Positions 23,224 to 47,758 are shown, numbered from the stretch's first letter. The stretch: DNA of 64,000 nt from Lottia gigantea (GCF_000327385.1 NW_008710049.1:2049079-2113078); one strand, 5' to 3'. Made by a program: numbers and translations. The notes: a model not told the origin generated them from the sequence alone.

Positions 23224-26200
23224 TTATTTCTTCCCTGCAAAAAATAGGATGGCAATTTATCACCTCACCACTACTGTTACATTAATGTTCAAACATTTTC
23301 TAAGTTGATATGAGATGGGTCGGATGAAGACAAGAAGTGTGCAACATCAACAAATCAACAAACTCATCTTGAATATTTTAAAAGTTTTCTAAAATGATTG
23401 GACCAGATTTGTAGAAAGATGTTTTTCGTTTTCATACTTTTGCACAAAATATGAAACAATGTTTAAAAGTCTCATTATAAGTGAGGATTCATGAGTGGTG
23501 CTTATAGTTGACAACACTTTTATTTTATCTTAACTTAATAAGTACACAACATCAGAGCACCAAATGAAATTAAACCGTAAAATATTTTCTCAAGGTTAAT
23601 TAAATACCAATATTTTTTAAAGAAACAAACCTAATTTCAACCATTTTGGAACCTTTGGTTCACTTGAGCTGCTAGAAGAAGATCCAGCTATATTTGAAAT
23701 TCTAGATGTTTGAGATTTTTTATTATCACTGCATGCAGAGGAAATTTCATCAGATTTTAAACTAAAATTATACAAAATAAACATTTATATTTAAGTTTTA
23801 CAGCAGCAGAAACTATAATTATAAAGAAAGTGTCAAAATAAAGTGAACAAAATATAATTTGCACCTGGGTCAAAATTATAGAAATATTTAATCTACTCAT
23901 ATACAAGAATGAGCTAAAAAAAATCTTTACTAAATACCAGCTAGATTAAAACATTCCAGCCAAAATCAACAAATAATAAGTTTTCAGCTGATTCAATGTC
24001 AAATGTAACTAAAAAAATAAAGTGTAAATATAACAATAAGGCAAGGAAAATACAAGGCTGTGTATTGAAATTCCTTAATACATTCTACAAGTCTTTAATC
24101 AAGAATATAAAACACTACATTACCATTTAGCTACCAATTCTTCAGCTTTTAACCTTGGTGATATAGAACTTATTAATGGTAAAGTAACATAGCTATCTAC
24201 AATTATAATAAGAAATTATCATTTTAAGTGTAAGTCTTGTTTATTAACTGATGTAAACTATTACAGATGTTTAATATGAGGACAGCCTGATCCTACATTC
24301 CTTAATGGTAAAATAGATCACAAAAATAATAGACTGGCTACAAAAAATGTGAATAAAAATATTGCACACTCATTTTGTGCTCAATAATAAATGATCACTA
24401 CAGTAAAATTTGAGCTGTGATAATCAATCACAAAAATCAAATTTGTGTTTGAAAAAAGAATTTTTTAGCTGTAATAAATAAATCCAAAGAGTTTTGATAA
24501 TAATAGACTTACCATGCTCCATATCAGAACCAAAATGTATTAAAGATGCTGGTACTAAATTAGCCTGAAATAGAATGTTATGTATTTTGTCAGCCTAAGC
24601 AACACAAGTAATATTAAATAATTATACCAAATATCACCTAAAGGGAAGCTGAGTTTGTAAACTTCAAAACATTACCTTGCTTTACACCTGTTATAGAAGT
24701 GGAGCATGGGTTGAAGAATGAATCAAGAACATTATTATTCACTAAGAGATTGATAGGCCTATTGGTGTGCAAAAATTATACAACAAATGTCCAACAGGTC
24801 CAACAAAATAGTACTATATATACTTGCCATAGCCAATAATATTTATGTATGGTGTGCATGGATAAAAATTGTATAAAAAACAGACAGTTAGCTTAATATA
24901 AAATACATTGTTACCTCTAATAAAGTTTGACTTTGATCTTTTAAAACAGTTTTAGGAGGGGTAGTATCTGTAAAGAAAACAATAAAAATTCAAATAATAT
25001 TTATTACATTATTTTCTATCATCAAATGTCAATCATCTGAATTGTTAGGTTCAGGTCAAAGTACTGACAAAATGTATTAAAAATTTCTTAGTAAAATATT
25101 TATATGAGATCTGTTTAAAAGATGCCACATGTGACATGATTTTCTTTGATAGTATAAATACTCTGGAGGCCTTTTTCACCAAAACTTTTTTTTCATAGAG
25201 AGATGATTACAATTATAAACATTATAAATGACTTTAGGACACTAATAATAGAAAATTAAGGACTTACACAGATAAAATGACATATTTTTATCTTCTAAGT
25301 TTTCTTTCACATATTTATTTATTGCAAACACTAAAATACAATTTATTAAAATATAAATTTTCATATTCATCAAAACTGAATTGGAAACCAATTGCTCCAT
25401 ACAATGTAGGTTTTTCCCATGTCAGACCTTACAATTATCAAAGGGACATCTGTTGGAAAATTCTTTATTGTTTACTATTACAGTTTAAAGGTACTGTCTC
25501 TATAGACCTACATGTTTGTTAGGAAAATTGACATTGCATTCTTATGTTTTTGCAGTGTCTTGCTTCACTTGTAATGCTCTTTTATACCACTCAAGGAGAT
25601 GTTACAACGCTTGTCTCATGACATTCTCCATCCCATAGAGTTCTCAACAAGTCTAGGAACAGATAGTCTAACCTTGGTATTTGATTTGAACATGTCCAAA
25701 ATAAATGCTGTGACTTTGAGAGTAGTGGCGACAATGGCGATGATTGAATGCTGTCTGGAATAGCCTGCACACCTATGACACACTAATGGCAACCTTAACA
25801 CGCTTTGAGTCAATTTTCAATCTTGATAGCAGCCTAGTAAGAACACCCTACTGGTGTGACAGGGCCATAATACATAAGATTATGCCAGTCTTAAGGTTGC
25901 TCGCTGTAATTCAATTAAATAACATGCAGTAAGTCTCACCTGTTTCTCTGGGTCGGAATAAACCTTGTAAAACTAATTTATTTGGAAACTGTATTCTAAT
26001 TATAACTTTTTCATATTTATTATATTTTTCTTCTAAAGCAGCTTGTCTTAAAGCTTTCGTCATCAACATTTCATTATCCATGGATTCACTATAAATATAA
26101 TATTTTCAAAAATAAAAATATCAGGACTGCATTATTAAATGCCCTGTGACGCTCCCTGTACACCTTCACTTAATGGACAATATACTTTGTGCTGGCTCAA

Positions 26201-29200
26201 TAGCTCACAAATGTCTGCCTTGAAGACAATTTCCTTAGATTATGCATGTTAAAGAGACAGTATTCCTTTTGAAATACTGTCAAACTTGATGAGATTCGTA
26301 AATTATCACATAAACCATTCAAGCCAAATGATCGTTTGTGTTATACACTATTAACTTTTATAGTTAAACATGAAAAACCATAAAACTGGAAACCATAGAC
26401 TAAAGATCTTAGCTCAAACTAAACTAGATCAAACATTGGATACATGGTCAGTCTGCTTGCACCATTTTCTATGCTTGTAGACTTGTAGACGTAGGGAAGA
26501 CCCTGTAGTAAAAGATGAGACTTACACTTTTTTCTGTAAATCTGTCATCATTATTCTTAAATCATTCTCATTTAATTCAAAAAAATCATCAGACAATTCT
26601 GAAAGAACAAAAAAATGTTTGAAATTATATGTTTGTAAACAAGTTTTTGTATCAGTTCTCTGTACATCAGCCTTAAATTGGTTTGTTGGCAAGGCATTAA
26701 GATGCTAGGAGGTTGAATGTATGCCATCTAATATTATGGTCATTGCCTTTAACATCGAATCCCTCTCAAAATAATTGTTTTTTTCCCCCTTATTACACTT
26801 GGTCAACATATAATATTAATACCTTCTGCTGCAGCCTTGGATGTTATCAATGTTTCTTCTAATGAATATAAGATACTCTCTCTATCACATGGCTATAATA
26901 AATAAACAATGCACAATACTGTAAGCAAATATTTAAATTCAACTTGGATCCCTTATTGTACAACGTGTTTATTGTAAACTAATAAATACTGACAGAGAGA
27001 GGCATGTTAATAGCTACCAAGGCAGCTGGATTGGCTTCCTTTTTTACAAGTTCCTCATAAATGTGCTTTGACATGGACAGTCTGTTATACACGGAGCCTC
27101 GATTGGTTATTCGATGTGACGAGATAGTTTTCTATATAAAAAATTCCAACCAAAGTTATAAAATCTGTGTACCTCAAAGTTCAGACTTCACAGAATAGAA
27201 ACAATGTGTTAAAATAAAGTAAAGATAAATATTGTACCTTAAATTCCTCTCTATTGACAGCACTACAATATAGAAATAAAAACAGAATGAAATAAAGAGG
27301 ATAAATATAAAGATATCTACTAAATTATAACTTACTGGATAATTTAAAACATTCCAATAAGGATGGTTGTAATCTAAAGTCATGCAGCTATAACAATACA
27401 AAAATAAATATCACAGAACTTTAAAATAACTTAAAAGGACAGATGCGCCATTTTAGAGGTTTAATTGAAAATGTGTAAATTGGTTTCAGAAGTACTAAAA
27501 ATGTACGAAAAACACATAATTCCTTCAAAAACATCTGAAACTGGGAATTTCATTCACTATTTCTATATTTGTCTGTCATATATATCACAGAGTATCTTAA
27601 AATCATTTTAACATTGAAACGCGGATAATTCTGGAAACACATGGATTTGAAGGTTCAAATTTTAAAGGTGAGCTGTGAAGATTATTACTGATTGGCTAAG
27701 TTAAAGATTTCCAGTTTCTGAGATTAAATTATAATTGGTGAAAAAGAATGGTGCACCTGTCCCTATTTCCAATTACTCAAAGAACAACAGAATTTCTTAC
27801 ATTGAGGCATAATCTCTATTTCAATTTCTATCATCCAAGAATCAATTTATGTTTTTCCAGCTTCAAATATAGTGATTTAATTCAACAGTAATATTCTATC
27901 TGTAAATCTATACTGAAGGTAATAAAACTGTACTTACCTCAATTCATTGTGATAGACATCTTTACCCTTGGTTTCTTCAGGAAACTAGAAATAGATAACA
28001 TACATTGAAGTGGAAATGTAGAAGAGACCAACATCTATGGAACGAATCAAATGATTGCAGAAGGAAATAAACTGGGAATTAACAGAGAATGAAAAATTGA
28101 AGATTTTTAATTTTCAGTTAGAGAAAAAAGAGAACAAATACTTCATGAAGGTCAATTAAGGTTGCTATAAACACAAAAATTACTTAGAAATCCAAAGCAA
28201 AATTAAAATTAAATCTGTTATTTGTCAAAACGATTTTTGTAATGGATCTGAACTGTCATGTAGCAAATCCAATATTTCTTTAAGTTCAAATAAAAAATAC
28301 CTGAAAGTCAGTTAAATTTGTCAAGATGATTTTTGTGAAATTCCATGCAAAATCGAAATCATTCATTTCAAGAAAGAAAAAAATACCTTGAATTCAGTCA
28401 AATTAGGAGCTATCTGTCTAGGCTGGTGTCGTGATTGGGTAGAGGAAGATACTGCTGTCTGATGATTACTTCTCATCAAACCTGGTACAAATCTATGAGC
28501 TAATCTAGTAGCTATCTGAAATATACCAACCAAAATAAAAAATAAAAAAAATTTAATCTAACGACCAGTACGTACCTTTTTTCTAATAGAAATAGCAAGA
28601 AACTTTTAATGTTTAGCCCCTCCAATATTCATCAGATGATCAAAGACACTAAGGACAGAGTATACACTAACTGAGTTTTATCAGTGAATGACTGGCAAAT
28701 GTTTTAAAGAATAATGTTATAAAAACTTACAGCTTGTTCTTGAGGAGATAAATCAGCAAAATCCTGAGGAGTAAAAATGTCTACACCAGGTATATTCATT
28801 TCCCTTAGTCTATTGATACTATTATCAGTGGTAGTGCTGGTTGTACTAATAGTACTATCTGGTTGATTAGTCATGGACAAACTCGACCCAGATCGGTTAC
28901 TAGTCATAGAATCAACCTCCATTGGTTCTAGATTTTCACTACCAATATTAGGCCTAGCTTCACTATGAGATGTAGTGTCCATGTTTTGAGTGACTCTAGT
29001 TTCACTACTAGTATCGGTTGTCTTGTCACCACTACTAGTTAACTGTGTAACTAGTTGATTCTGTTGTTCAAGGTATTTTTGACTGGCTATATCCTCTAAT
29101 TTTACTTTTTTAGCATTAGATTTTTCCACGTCTTGAATGATTTTAGCTAAAGTATGATCATCAACTGCTCTATGTACCATTCTGAAATATAGAATTGCCA

Positions 29201-31520
29201 CACAGGTTAGTCATACATACTACCTCTTCCAAGTTTAAAATTTCAAAGTAATACCAAATTCTCTCACCCTGGTACCATTAGAAACATTTTCTGTTCCCAA
29301 CTTTGAGAAAAAAACCTATGACATATTGCTGATAAAAGATGCTGTGCCAGAATAAGTTGGTTTAATAGATCTTTCCCATTCTTTGTTTATTTTTTCTATT
29401 TGCATATCATAATTTCTTATACCATTTCTGTAAATCCTGATAAAATTGACCAGATTATGCCTTCACTATTTGAAAAAAATAGCATTAAAAATACCTGATA
29501 ACAGCTTTTCCACCAGTAAGACCTAACTGTTTTAAAGTTGTATTTCTTAGTGCTGTTTCACCTATAACCTAAAATTAAAAGATCATTTTTTTTTTATTGA
29601 GCTTTATAAGAAAACTTTGCAATGATAACTTATATTATTTTACATGCAGTATAAATCAACTTCCTAAATTACTGGGTTCTACATCAGAAATTTGCCTCTT
29701 AATCTATCTTATTAATCTAAAGTTATATACCTCTTCTCTCATGTAAATGCACACAGGATGTTTAACACTAGCTTCACTGTCATTTATAGTGGTCAGCTTA
29801 TCTTTATATGGGCTGCAAATGAAAAATCCATTATCAAATGAAATGAAAATCCATTATCAAATGAAATGAAAATCCATTATCAAATGAAATGAAAATCCAT
29901 TATCAAATGAAATGAGTTTTAATTTAAACAATCGAATTAAAAAAGGGCTGAAACAGTTCCTGAAAAATATGAAATGCATCACATTTCCAGTTCAAAATAT
30001 GGCATGCATCAACATCAAAATATAATAATCATGAACATAAGAGATTAACAAAATTTGAATATTAATTTAAAACAGGCCTATTCGAGGATATTTAATGACT
30101 TGTTTTAAGAGAACATCCATGTATGATATAGTGTGAGTTCTGTGTCTAATTTAATAATTAATACCTATTAGGTTGATTTTCCCAGTGTAATAAAATATCC
30201 CATAATGTAATAGAAGGTTTAAATGAAGCTTGTTGTCGACTTCCATCTTCTAATTGTAAAGCTATCAGCACATCTTCTTCTGCCCTGGAACTTGATGACT
30301 TGACTAATTCTAACTTACTGTTATTCACCAAACCACAGTATCTAAAGGCTAGTGTTAGATCTAGGGTCTTTCTGCCCTGTCTGAAATATGATATATCTCA
30401 TAAAACTACAGGCAGTCACTACTAGATAGCGTTCAAATCTATTGATTTATTTTATTGACTTTTTTCTATGAATTATCTCCAACATGTACATAAATGTTGC
30501 CTATTTCTACAGTATTGCACTTCAAATAATAAAGATATAATCATATGAAGTGGCTTAAAAAAATGAGCTTCATTAAGTATCATTTCCACATAAATACAAT
30601 CTTCTATTGACAAAGTGAACAATGTTAACTGATATGATGGCATGGAATATAAGATAATGGAATAATGGAATATAAGATCATGTACCGTTATCTCAGGATA
30701 TGTATCAACCTTTATCTAAAGTTTTGAAGAGACTGTTAAAATGAAATAGATTTAACAAAACCTTTAAGCTAAGTTTATAGAGTTACCATACTGATTGATA
30801 CGTACATCAAGTTATAGTCTTCAGGGGGCAGATATCCTTGTTTCTTACAAACTTCCTCAAGCACCTGAAATAATGAACTGAATTCAGATTACAACAGAAT
30901 ACATATATGATTCAATTTCGAAAACTGAGAGATTGTAACCCTTAAAAGACTGAGTTAGGGTAGGACTAAATTGATATGCCTACTTACCAAGGCTGTGGAT
31001 TTGTAAAGATAATGAGTGGAAAAGTAGAACTGTTGGTAAAACAGCTGACCTCTCTTTTGCCAAACATCATGCCAATACTGATATGATATACAGTCAAATA
31101 ACCTAATTTCGTGCTAACCTAGCTCCGAAAATGATAAATAATTGACATGTGCGACTCCCGACCATGTGTAACCTATATTCGTGAATACATGTATTAGGAT
31201 TCAACTCCAATTTCGTCAAAATGAAAAAACATCAAATTTTAAAAGAACAAACACGAACATGACAGTGAAAGTAACATGACAAAAGTGAAATATCATCAAC
31301 AAATAATAAATAATAGCTGAGTGAAGGTCTTAGACTAAGCGAAGATATATCTCTCTTTAATGTGTCATCTCTTGTATATTCAATCAAGGAATACATTGAT
31401 ATAGGCCGATTGTGGCCATTACTTAAAATACTCATTACTTACTTGTAAAAGCTTTGAATTTGGTGTAATTTTCACATTTTGTCTTCTCCCATTCGGACAC
31501 AAAACTTGTAAGGTGGCCAT
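23224..31520 (-). CDS. ASPSCR1: Tether containing UBX domain for GLUT4 (TUG/ASPSCR1)
   Basis: TUG tethers GLUT4-type vesicles at the Golgi matrix and binds p97/VCP. Exons in transcript order: 31520-31443, 30864-30806, 30380-30165, 29812-29731, 29568-29495, 29181-28731, 28515-28387, 27984-27938, 27262-27238 (25 nt), 26892-26823, 26598-26526, 26088-25940, 25330-25268, 24967-24915, 24564-24513, 24196-24124, 23761-23631, 23234-23224. These give 611 residues; human TUG has about 550. The start is MATLQVLCPNGRRQNVKI, with A at -3 and G at +4. Order: TUG-UBL1 (1-80); a second ubiquitin-like region (about 88-165); a long Ser/Thr-rich hinge (about 190-320); RLAHRFVPGLM; PCDRE (388 on); FELNENDL; a UBX-like fold (about 455-545, FPNKLVLQGLFRPRET, then TTPPKTVL); and a C-terminal KVPKWLKLGKK, close to the human KWLKL end. 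The last coding exon is only 11 nt. Family assignment is firm. Confidence 0.94.
25640..25760 (-). repeat. Dispersed repeat (TTTTGGACATGTT family), copy 1
   Basis: The reverse complement contains TTTTGGACATGTTCAAATC, TACCAAGGTTAGACTATCTG. These align with 33330-33385 on the plus strand (TTTTGGACATGTTTAAAAC, TCCAAGGTTTGGCAATCTG). It lies within an ASPSCR1 intron. Confidence 0.55.
27018..27131 (-). other. ASPSCR1: Candidate 114-nt cassette exon in ASPSCR1
   Basis: The stretch between acceptor TTTATATAG and donor GTAGCT is 114 nt. It is phase 0 at both ends and open for 38 codons (it starts KTISSHRITNRGSVYN and ends KKEANPAAL). It would insert between EEFK and PCDRE. It is visibly less AT-rich than the intron around it. 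I do not recognise the peptide, so it could instead be a fragment of a mobile element. Confidence 0.35.
27336..27387 (-). other. ASPSCR1: Candidate 52-nt alternative exon in ASPSCR1
   Basis: On the minus strand TTGTTATAG and a perfect GTAAGT flank 52 open nt. The phases match those of the neighbouring 25-nt exon at 27238-27262 (enters at phase 2, leaves at phase 0). It encodes CMTLDYNHPYWNVLNYP. Including both exons would break the frame, so they could only be used alternatively. The family resemblance (AVNREEFK before PCDRE) favours the 25-nt exon as the usual one. Confidence 0.4.
27435..27764 (-). mobile_element. TTAA-type MITE, copy in ASPSCR1 intron
   Basis: Its ends are AAGGACAGATGCGCCATTTT and, inverted, AATGGTGCACCTGTCCCT. 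Internal sequence (ACACATGGATTTGAAGGTTC, CACAGAGTATCTTAAAAT) matches the reverse complement of the copy at 46256-46599. TTAA is present only at the left junction here. Confidence 0.8.
29824..29914. repeat. Tandem repeat, 23 bp unit, 4 copies
   Basis: Four near-identical copies of a unit containing ATCCATTATCAAATGAAATG lie in an ASPSCR1 intron just outside the acceptor at 29812. Confidence 0.9.
31091..31240. mobile_element. Short deleted relative of the 34724-35570 element
   Basis: CAGTCAAATAACCTAATTTC after a TA matches the left end of the larger copy. About 31190-31240 (TTAGGATTCAACTCCAATTT, CGTCAAAATG) matches the reverse complement of its right end. The middle is missing. It lies in ASPSCR1 intron 1. 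Confidence 0.6.
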
Positions 31521-33841
31521 TTTGAAAAGGGACTTAACTCTTTCAAGAGAGTTATTCCCCTTGACACAGTTTTAAATCCTCGAAATCAATATTATCTGAT
31601 ATTGTGAAGCTCAGCAACACCAAAAAGACTATTCCCCAATGTAATTTATTTACAAACATATTCTTGACGTTGCAATTGCAACCATTTGTGGGTCGGTCGT
31701 TTAATTAGGCAACACTTTTTACAAATATTACCCGATTTATCAAAATAGTTACCCTGATGGTCTTTCAGAGTCCCGAACGAGTAAACTTTAACCTCAAGAA
31801 CCGTATACTTTTGGTATTTCTTGAAATAGAATATTCTCTAGTGTCTTCAGCCAACAACTTTGAATTTGCACCAAAGTTTGATGGGTATCACTTTGACAGA
31901 TATTGGCATCACTGGCAGAAATTAAATATGTATTTGCACCACTGTAACCGAAAGGGGTATCATTTTCACATATACGAGCATAGACCTGACATTTGAGCAA
32001 CACTCAATACAGAGGTATCGCTGAGGCTGTTTTGGTCATTGCACTTTGAAATTTGGGTGCATCACTCTGAGAGATGTGGGGCTTAATTCTGAAATATCCA
32101 AGATATGCCTGGCATAGGGACAACACCATTCAGAATTAGAAAACAGAAATCCTTCCAAACCACAATGTCAACAGTTTCCAGTTTTGAAAACTGAACAGGT
32201 TTGACACAGAGAGTCTACAGACATATCTCATATATTAACAGTAAAAATGTAAAGAAGAAAACAAAAATATTGTGATAAGATCTAACTGGTATTTAAAACA
32301 AATATACATGTATAACATAAAGTTAAAGCATGGCAAATTTAAAATATAGTGTTACAATCTCAATGCAGACAATTACTAAAATCAAGCATATAATAACATA
32401 AATAATATTTAGCATAAAACCTAAAAGCATCACAATTAAAAATTTAAAGCAAAATATGAAAAACTTAAAGCATTTGATAAAACATATGAAACATTAAACA
32501 ACCTCAAAGCAGCACATCTAAAACAATGGATGCATTTGACTTGACTTACAAAAAAATTTCTCAAAGAAAAAAAACAATTCAAAATTATAACAAATTTTGT
32601 AAAGCAAGCTTTAAAATTCATTATCAATAAACTAAAGTTTTAAAACAGAGAAAAAAATGACTATTACATAATATAACAATAATGAGAAAGGTCCACTTAA
32701 TGACAATATGATGAGATTAAAGGGATATTTGGTTGACAAAGAGATTTTAAACCTGAAATGACTAATAACAGCTAAAATTGAACTAGATCAGTGAATAGTT
32801 AGATGACTATGTCCCATTTAACAACAGATCTTAATACTGACAAAACAAAATCATGCTGTAGTCCAAAATACATTCACAATAATCTTACAACAATTGGTTA
32901 ACTGTGATGCTATGACATTAGTGTCTTAAAGCATATGGAATATATAAAAACTATTTTATATATTATAGTATATCTAATAAATATTATAAGATAATTTAAA
33001 GGGAATTGACATCCAAATTATTTACAATTATTGTTTCATCAAAATATAGGGATCATAAAATTTGAACTTTAAAATCTTTAAAATGAATTATCTTTCTTAT
33101 AACAGTATATTGAGGTGGGTCTATATAAAGAGTACAATGAATTCAGCTTTTGAACATCAAATATTACAATCTCTTATTGTGAAATACACCCAGTATAAGT
33201 CACTTAATGACCCACCACACCTGAAAGGCATTCCTACTGCACTGCTAAAGCAACTGAAAATTAGTTCAGAGCCTGTTAAAGTTGCTATAAGCGTTATGTA
33301 AGACACACCAGACACGCCATTGAGCCACAGTGTTTTTTTTGGACATGTTTAAAACAAACTCCAAGGTTTGGCAATCTGATACACTTAATAAAGAACGCTG
33401 CAAAAACGTGCCACTGATATTTCTGAACTGAATATAAATCATCATGTACAAGAACATTTGGTACATGTATAAATAGATTAAATACCTCGCTTATGAAATA
33501 AAATTTCAATTCAAACTTCAAAAATTTATGTCAAATATAATAATTCATTAATGCAAACTTGTAAATAATTAAAACTCAATTGATCAGTAAAATCAATCCA
33601 TAACGATAATAATTAATTATAGGTCTTGATATATCCCATATCCAATTATAATTACTGTAACAAAACAAACAGCTTATGACTTTCATTCCTGACAATAAAA
33701 ACAGCTACTTTTATAGCAGCAAATAGATCACCATGGTTACTACTCTAATCACACAAGTTATTCATTTTGTGACATTAAATTGTGTTTTAGCATAATTTAA
33801 TGCTTCTGTGGAAACAAATATAAAATAAATTTTGGTATTCT
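31521..33841. other. Intergenic region: ASPSCR1 promoter side and ETNPPL 3' side
   Basis: The first ~200 bases above the ASPSCR1 start should hold its promoter and 5' UTR; I see no clear TATA box. The rest is very AT-rich and includes the ETNPPL 3' UTR just below 33842. Overlapping short ORFs on both strands around 31757-32003 show no family resemblance. About 33300-33420 is a copy of a dispersed repeat also found at 25640-25760. Confidence 0.55.
33300..33420 (+). repeat. Dispersed repeat (TTTTGGACATGTT family), copy 2
   Basis: This is the partner of the copy at 25640-25760, in the ETNPPL-ASPSCR1 intergenic region. It contains CACGCCATTGAGCCACAGTG and AAAGAACGCTGCAAAAACG. It may derive from a coding transposon, but no intact frame is seen. 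Confidence 0.55.
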
Positions 33842-45466
<11,625 letters not shown>

Positions 45467-45828
45467 CACTCAATATAATAGGAGTTTGGCAGTGAATGCA
45501 ACAGTAATTATGCAGTAAATGACTGCATGCAATAACTGAGCAGTACCATATAAATCGAAAGTTGACTGAGGATAGAGATAATTAGCTGGCAATTCCAATG
45601 TCAACAAAGACAAAACTCGGCAACCTTCCAAAACACCAAGTCACAAAAATATGTAATTATGGTTTATATGACCTACAACAGTCAACCGCTATATAAGGTT
45701 GTTAAAATGTAACGAGCTGGTAGGCAGATTACAAGTAATCAATTAAATCGTTCCGCTCTGTTACGTCTTGTTGTGGAATCATCACTGACGTAGTAGAAAC
45801 CATGTGATAATGTTACTATTTTAGGACA

Positions 45829-45836
45829 TCACGTGA
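45829..45836. promoter_or_regulatory. Palindromic E-box TCACGTGA upstream of ETNPPL
   Basis: The perfect 8-bp palindrome TCACGTGA lies about 365 bp upstream of the ETNPPL start codon. This is the core bound by bHLH-ZIP factors of the MITF/TFE and USF classes. The motif is short, so function is only inferred from its position. Confidence 0.3.
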
Positions 45837-46255
45837 CATTGACAGCTGCTGTCCACCATAGAGTTATTATACATCTATGCTTTCAACTCATTAAACATAT
45901 TTTCGTAGTTATTTAAATCCCTGATTACATGAATGAATGTGATAAATTATTAATCTGCCCCTATTTAAGGTTTCTGTTTGCCAATTCGACTTAAAAGGGA
46001 TACTGTACCACAATTTCCAAAATATTTATTTTTTAAGTACGATACCGTACCGGTAGGCCTACCATTAGCTACAATTAGGCCTACATTTCAACAATTATTA
46101 TCAAGAAGTAAGGTAAACTTTGATAAATAACCTAGTAATATCTGATAAACTTGTAATCTATTAATCCAGATTATTCTAGCTAAGTAAGATAAATATTTGT
46201 TTATAGGCCTAGTCTAGTGATTATGATTGGTTTGATATAGTTAGTTGTTACTTAA

Positions 46256-46599
46256 AGGGACAGATGCTCCATTTTTTTGAGCAATCCTACCTTAGTCTCA
46301 GAAGTAAGAATTTTTTTTTAGCTAATATTAGTGCTCACAGCTCACTGTCGAAATTTGAGCCATTAAATCCATGTGTATCCAGAATTATCCTTGTTTGAAA
46401 GTTAACACAACGACTTGTGAGTTGTCATTTTAAGATACTCTGTGATAGAAAAGACATATATATAGAAATAGTTAGTTAAATTCCTAGTTTGAAGTATTTT
46501 TAAGGAATTATGTGAAATTTGTACATTTCTAGTACTTTTGAAGACTATTTACATATATTCAAGACTCAAATCAACCCCCAAAATGGCGCATCTGTCCCT
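46256..46599 (+). mobile_element. TTAA-flanked MITE, 344 bp, upstream of ETNPPL
   Basis: The terminal inverted repeats AGGGACAGATGCTCCATTTT and AAAATGGCGCATCTGTCCCT are directly flanked by TTAA (46252-46255 and 46600-46603), the target duplication used by piggyBac-type transposons. It has no coding capacity. Remnants of the same ends lie at about 36931-36965 and 47056-47085. Confidence 0.85.
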
Positions 46600-47758
46600 T
46601 TAAGTTTTGGTCATTAAGATGAATAAGAAAAGCATTACAGTTCAAAAATTTATATTATTTTCTTGCACATTTCACCAAAATTTTATTTTTAGTGTGTCTG
46701 ATTGAATATATTCTCAGATGTGTGATCTGATCCCTCTACAGAAATGATTGCTAACCAGAAATTGAAATACATGTGAGTACGTGTGAATACAAATGAGTTT
46801 GTGAATGACTGAGTCAAACCCTCTTCATTCTAAATAGATCTCATGTTCCTTTACCAACAGTATACAGATAGGAACTGATATAGACCTATAATTGTAAAGG
46901 TGAACTAGTTTAGAAATGTTATATTAAACAGTTAGGTTCCCTTGTGAAAATTTCATACTTATTTCTCTCTATCATTAACTTCATACAATAGCAATTACCA
47001 TGTGTATCTACTTTCAATTACCTGGTAGTCCAGGGGAAACACATTTTGACAGTTTAAAGGGCCAGGTGCACCATTTTGGGGGGGAGGGGGGTTATTTGAG
47101 TCTTGGATGTAAATAGTCTTCTGAAGTACTAGAGAACAAATTTCTGACTGTGAACACTATTACTGATTCGACGATTGATACGATACGAAAGACCTGCAGG
47201 ACTTTTCATTTTGCTGTATTTACCAGTCATGTCTGATATAATCTACAAAATGGCAATGATGAAGTTTAGATATAATAATCTAAATCAAACCAGAACTCAG
47301 AAATCAAATTACACATTGCAATAATATCAGCATTTTATTGGAATTGTTTAGTGTTCTATTTGTGTGTAGATGAAATTCACTTTGAAGTTTAATTCAAAAC
47401 AAGTTGATTGAATTGTATAAGAATGTGTGTAGTTGTGTAATCAAGTAATTTGAACAAGTTACATCAGAACATACAGCAAAATGATCAAAATATCAATTAT
47501 GTAATTGTTACCAGTAATATTTTATATACTAATAATTACTTTATATACTAATTATAATCTTATAGACCCTACACTAATTAAACTATAAATTATCTTGGCT
47601 AATACCCAGTATAGACTTCATTAGCTCAATAAGAGACAGAAATTTAGTAATAAGTAGCTAGTATCTATATTTTGCTGATAAAATAAGCAACTTTAAATGA
47701 CCTTTTGTCCACATGAACAATTCTTCTATCTTTAGCATATGGGGACAAAGTGAGGTGG

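Noticed and set aside
25277-25522. 81-codon plus-strand ORF
   Set aside because: It overlaps the minus-strand ASPSCR1 exon 25330-25268, which fits the UBX region in phase. The plus frame has no recognisable content.
31757-32003. Overlapping ORFs on both strands between ASPSCR1 and ETNPPL
   Set aside because: Short, overlapping, no family resemblance and no splice context; chance open frames.
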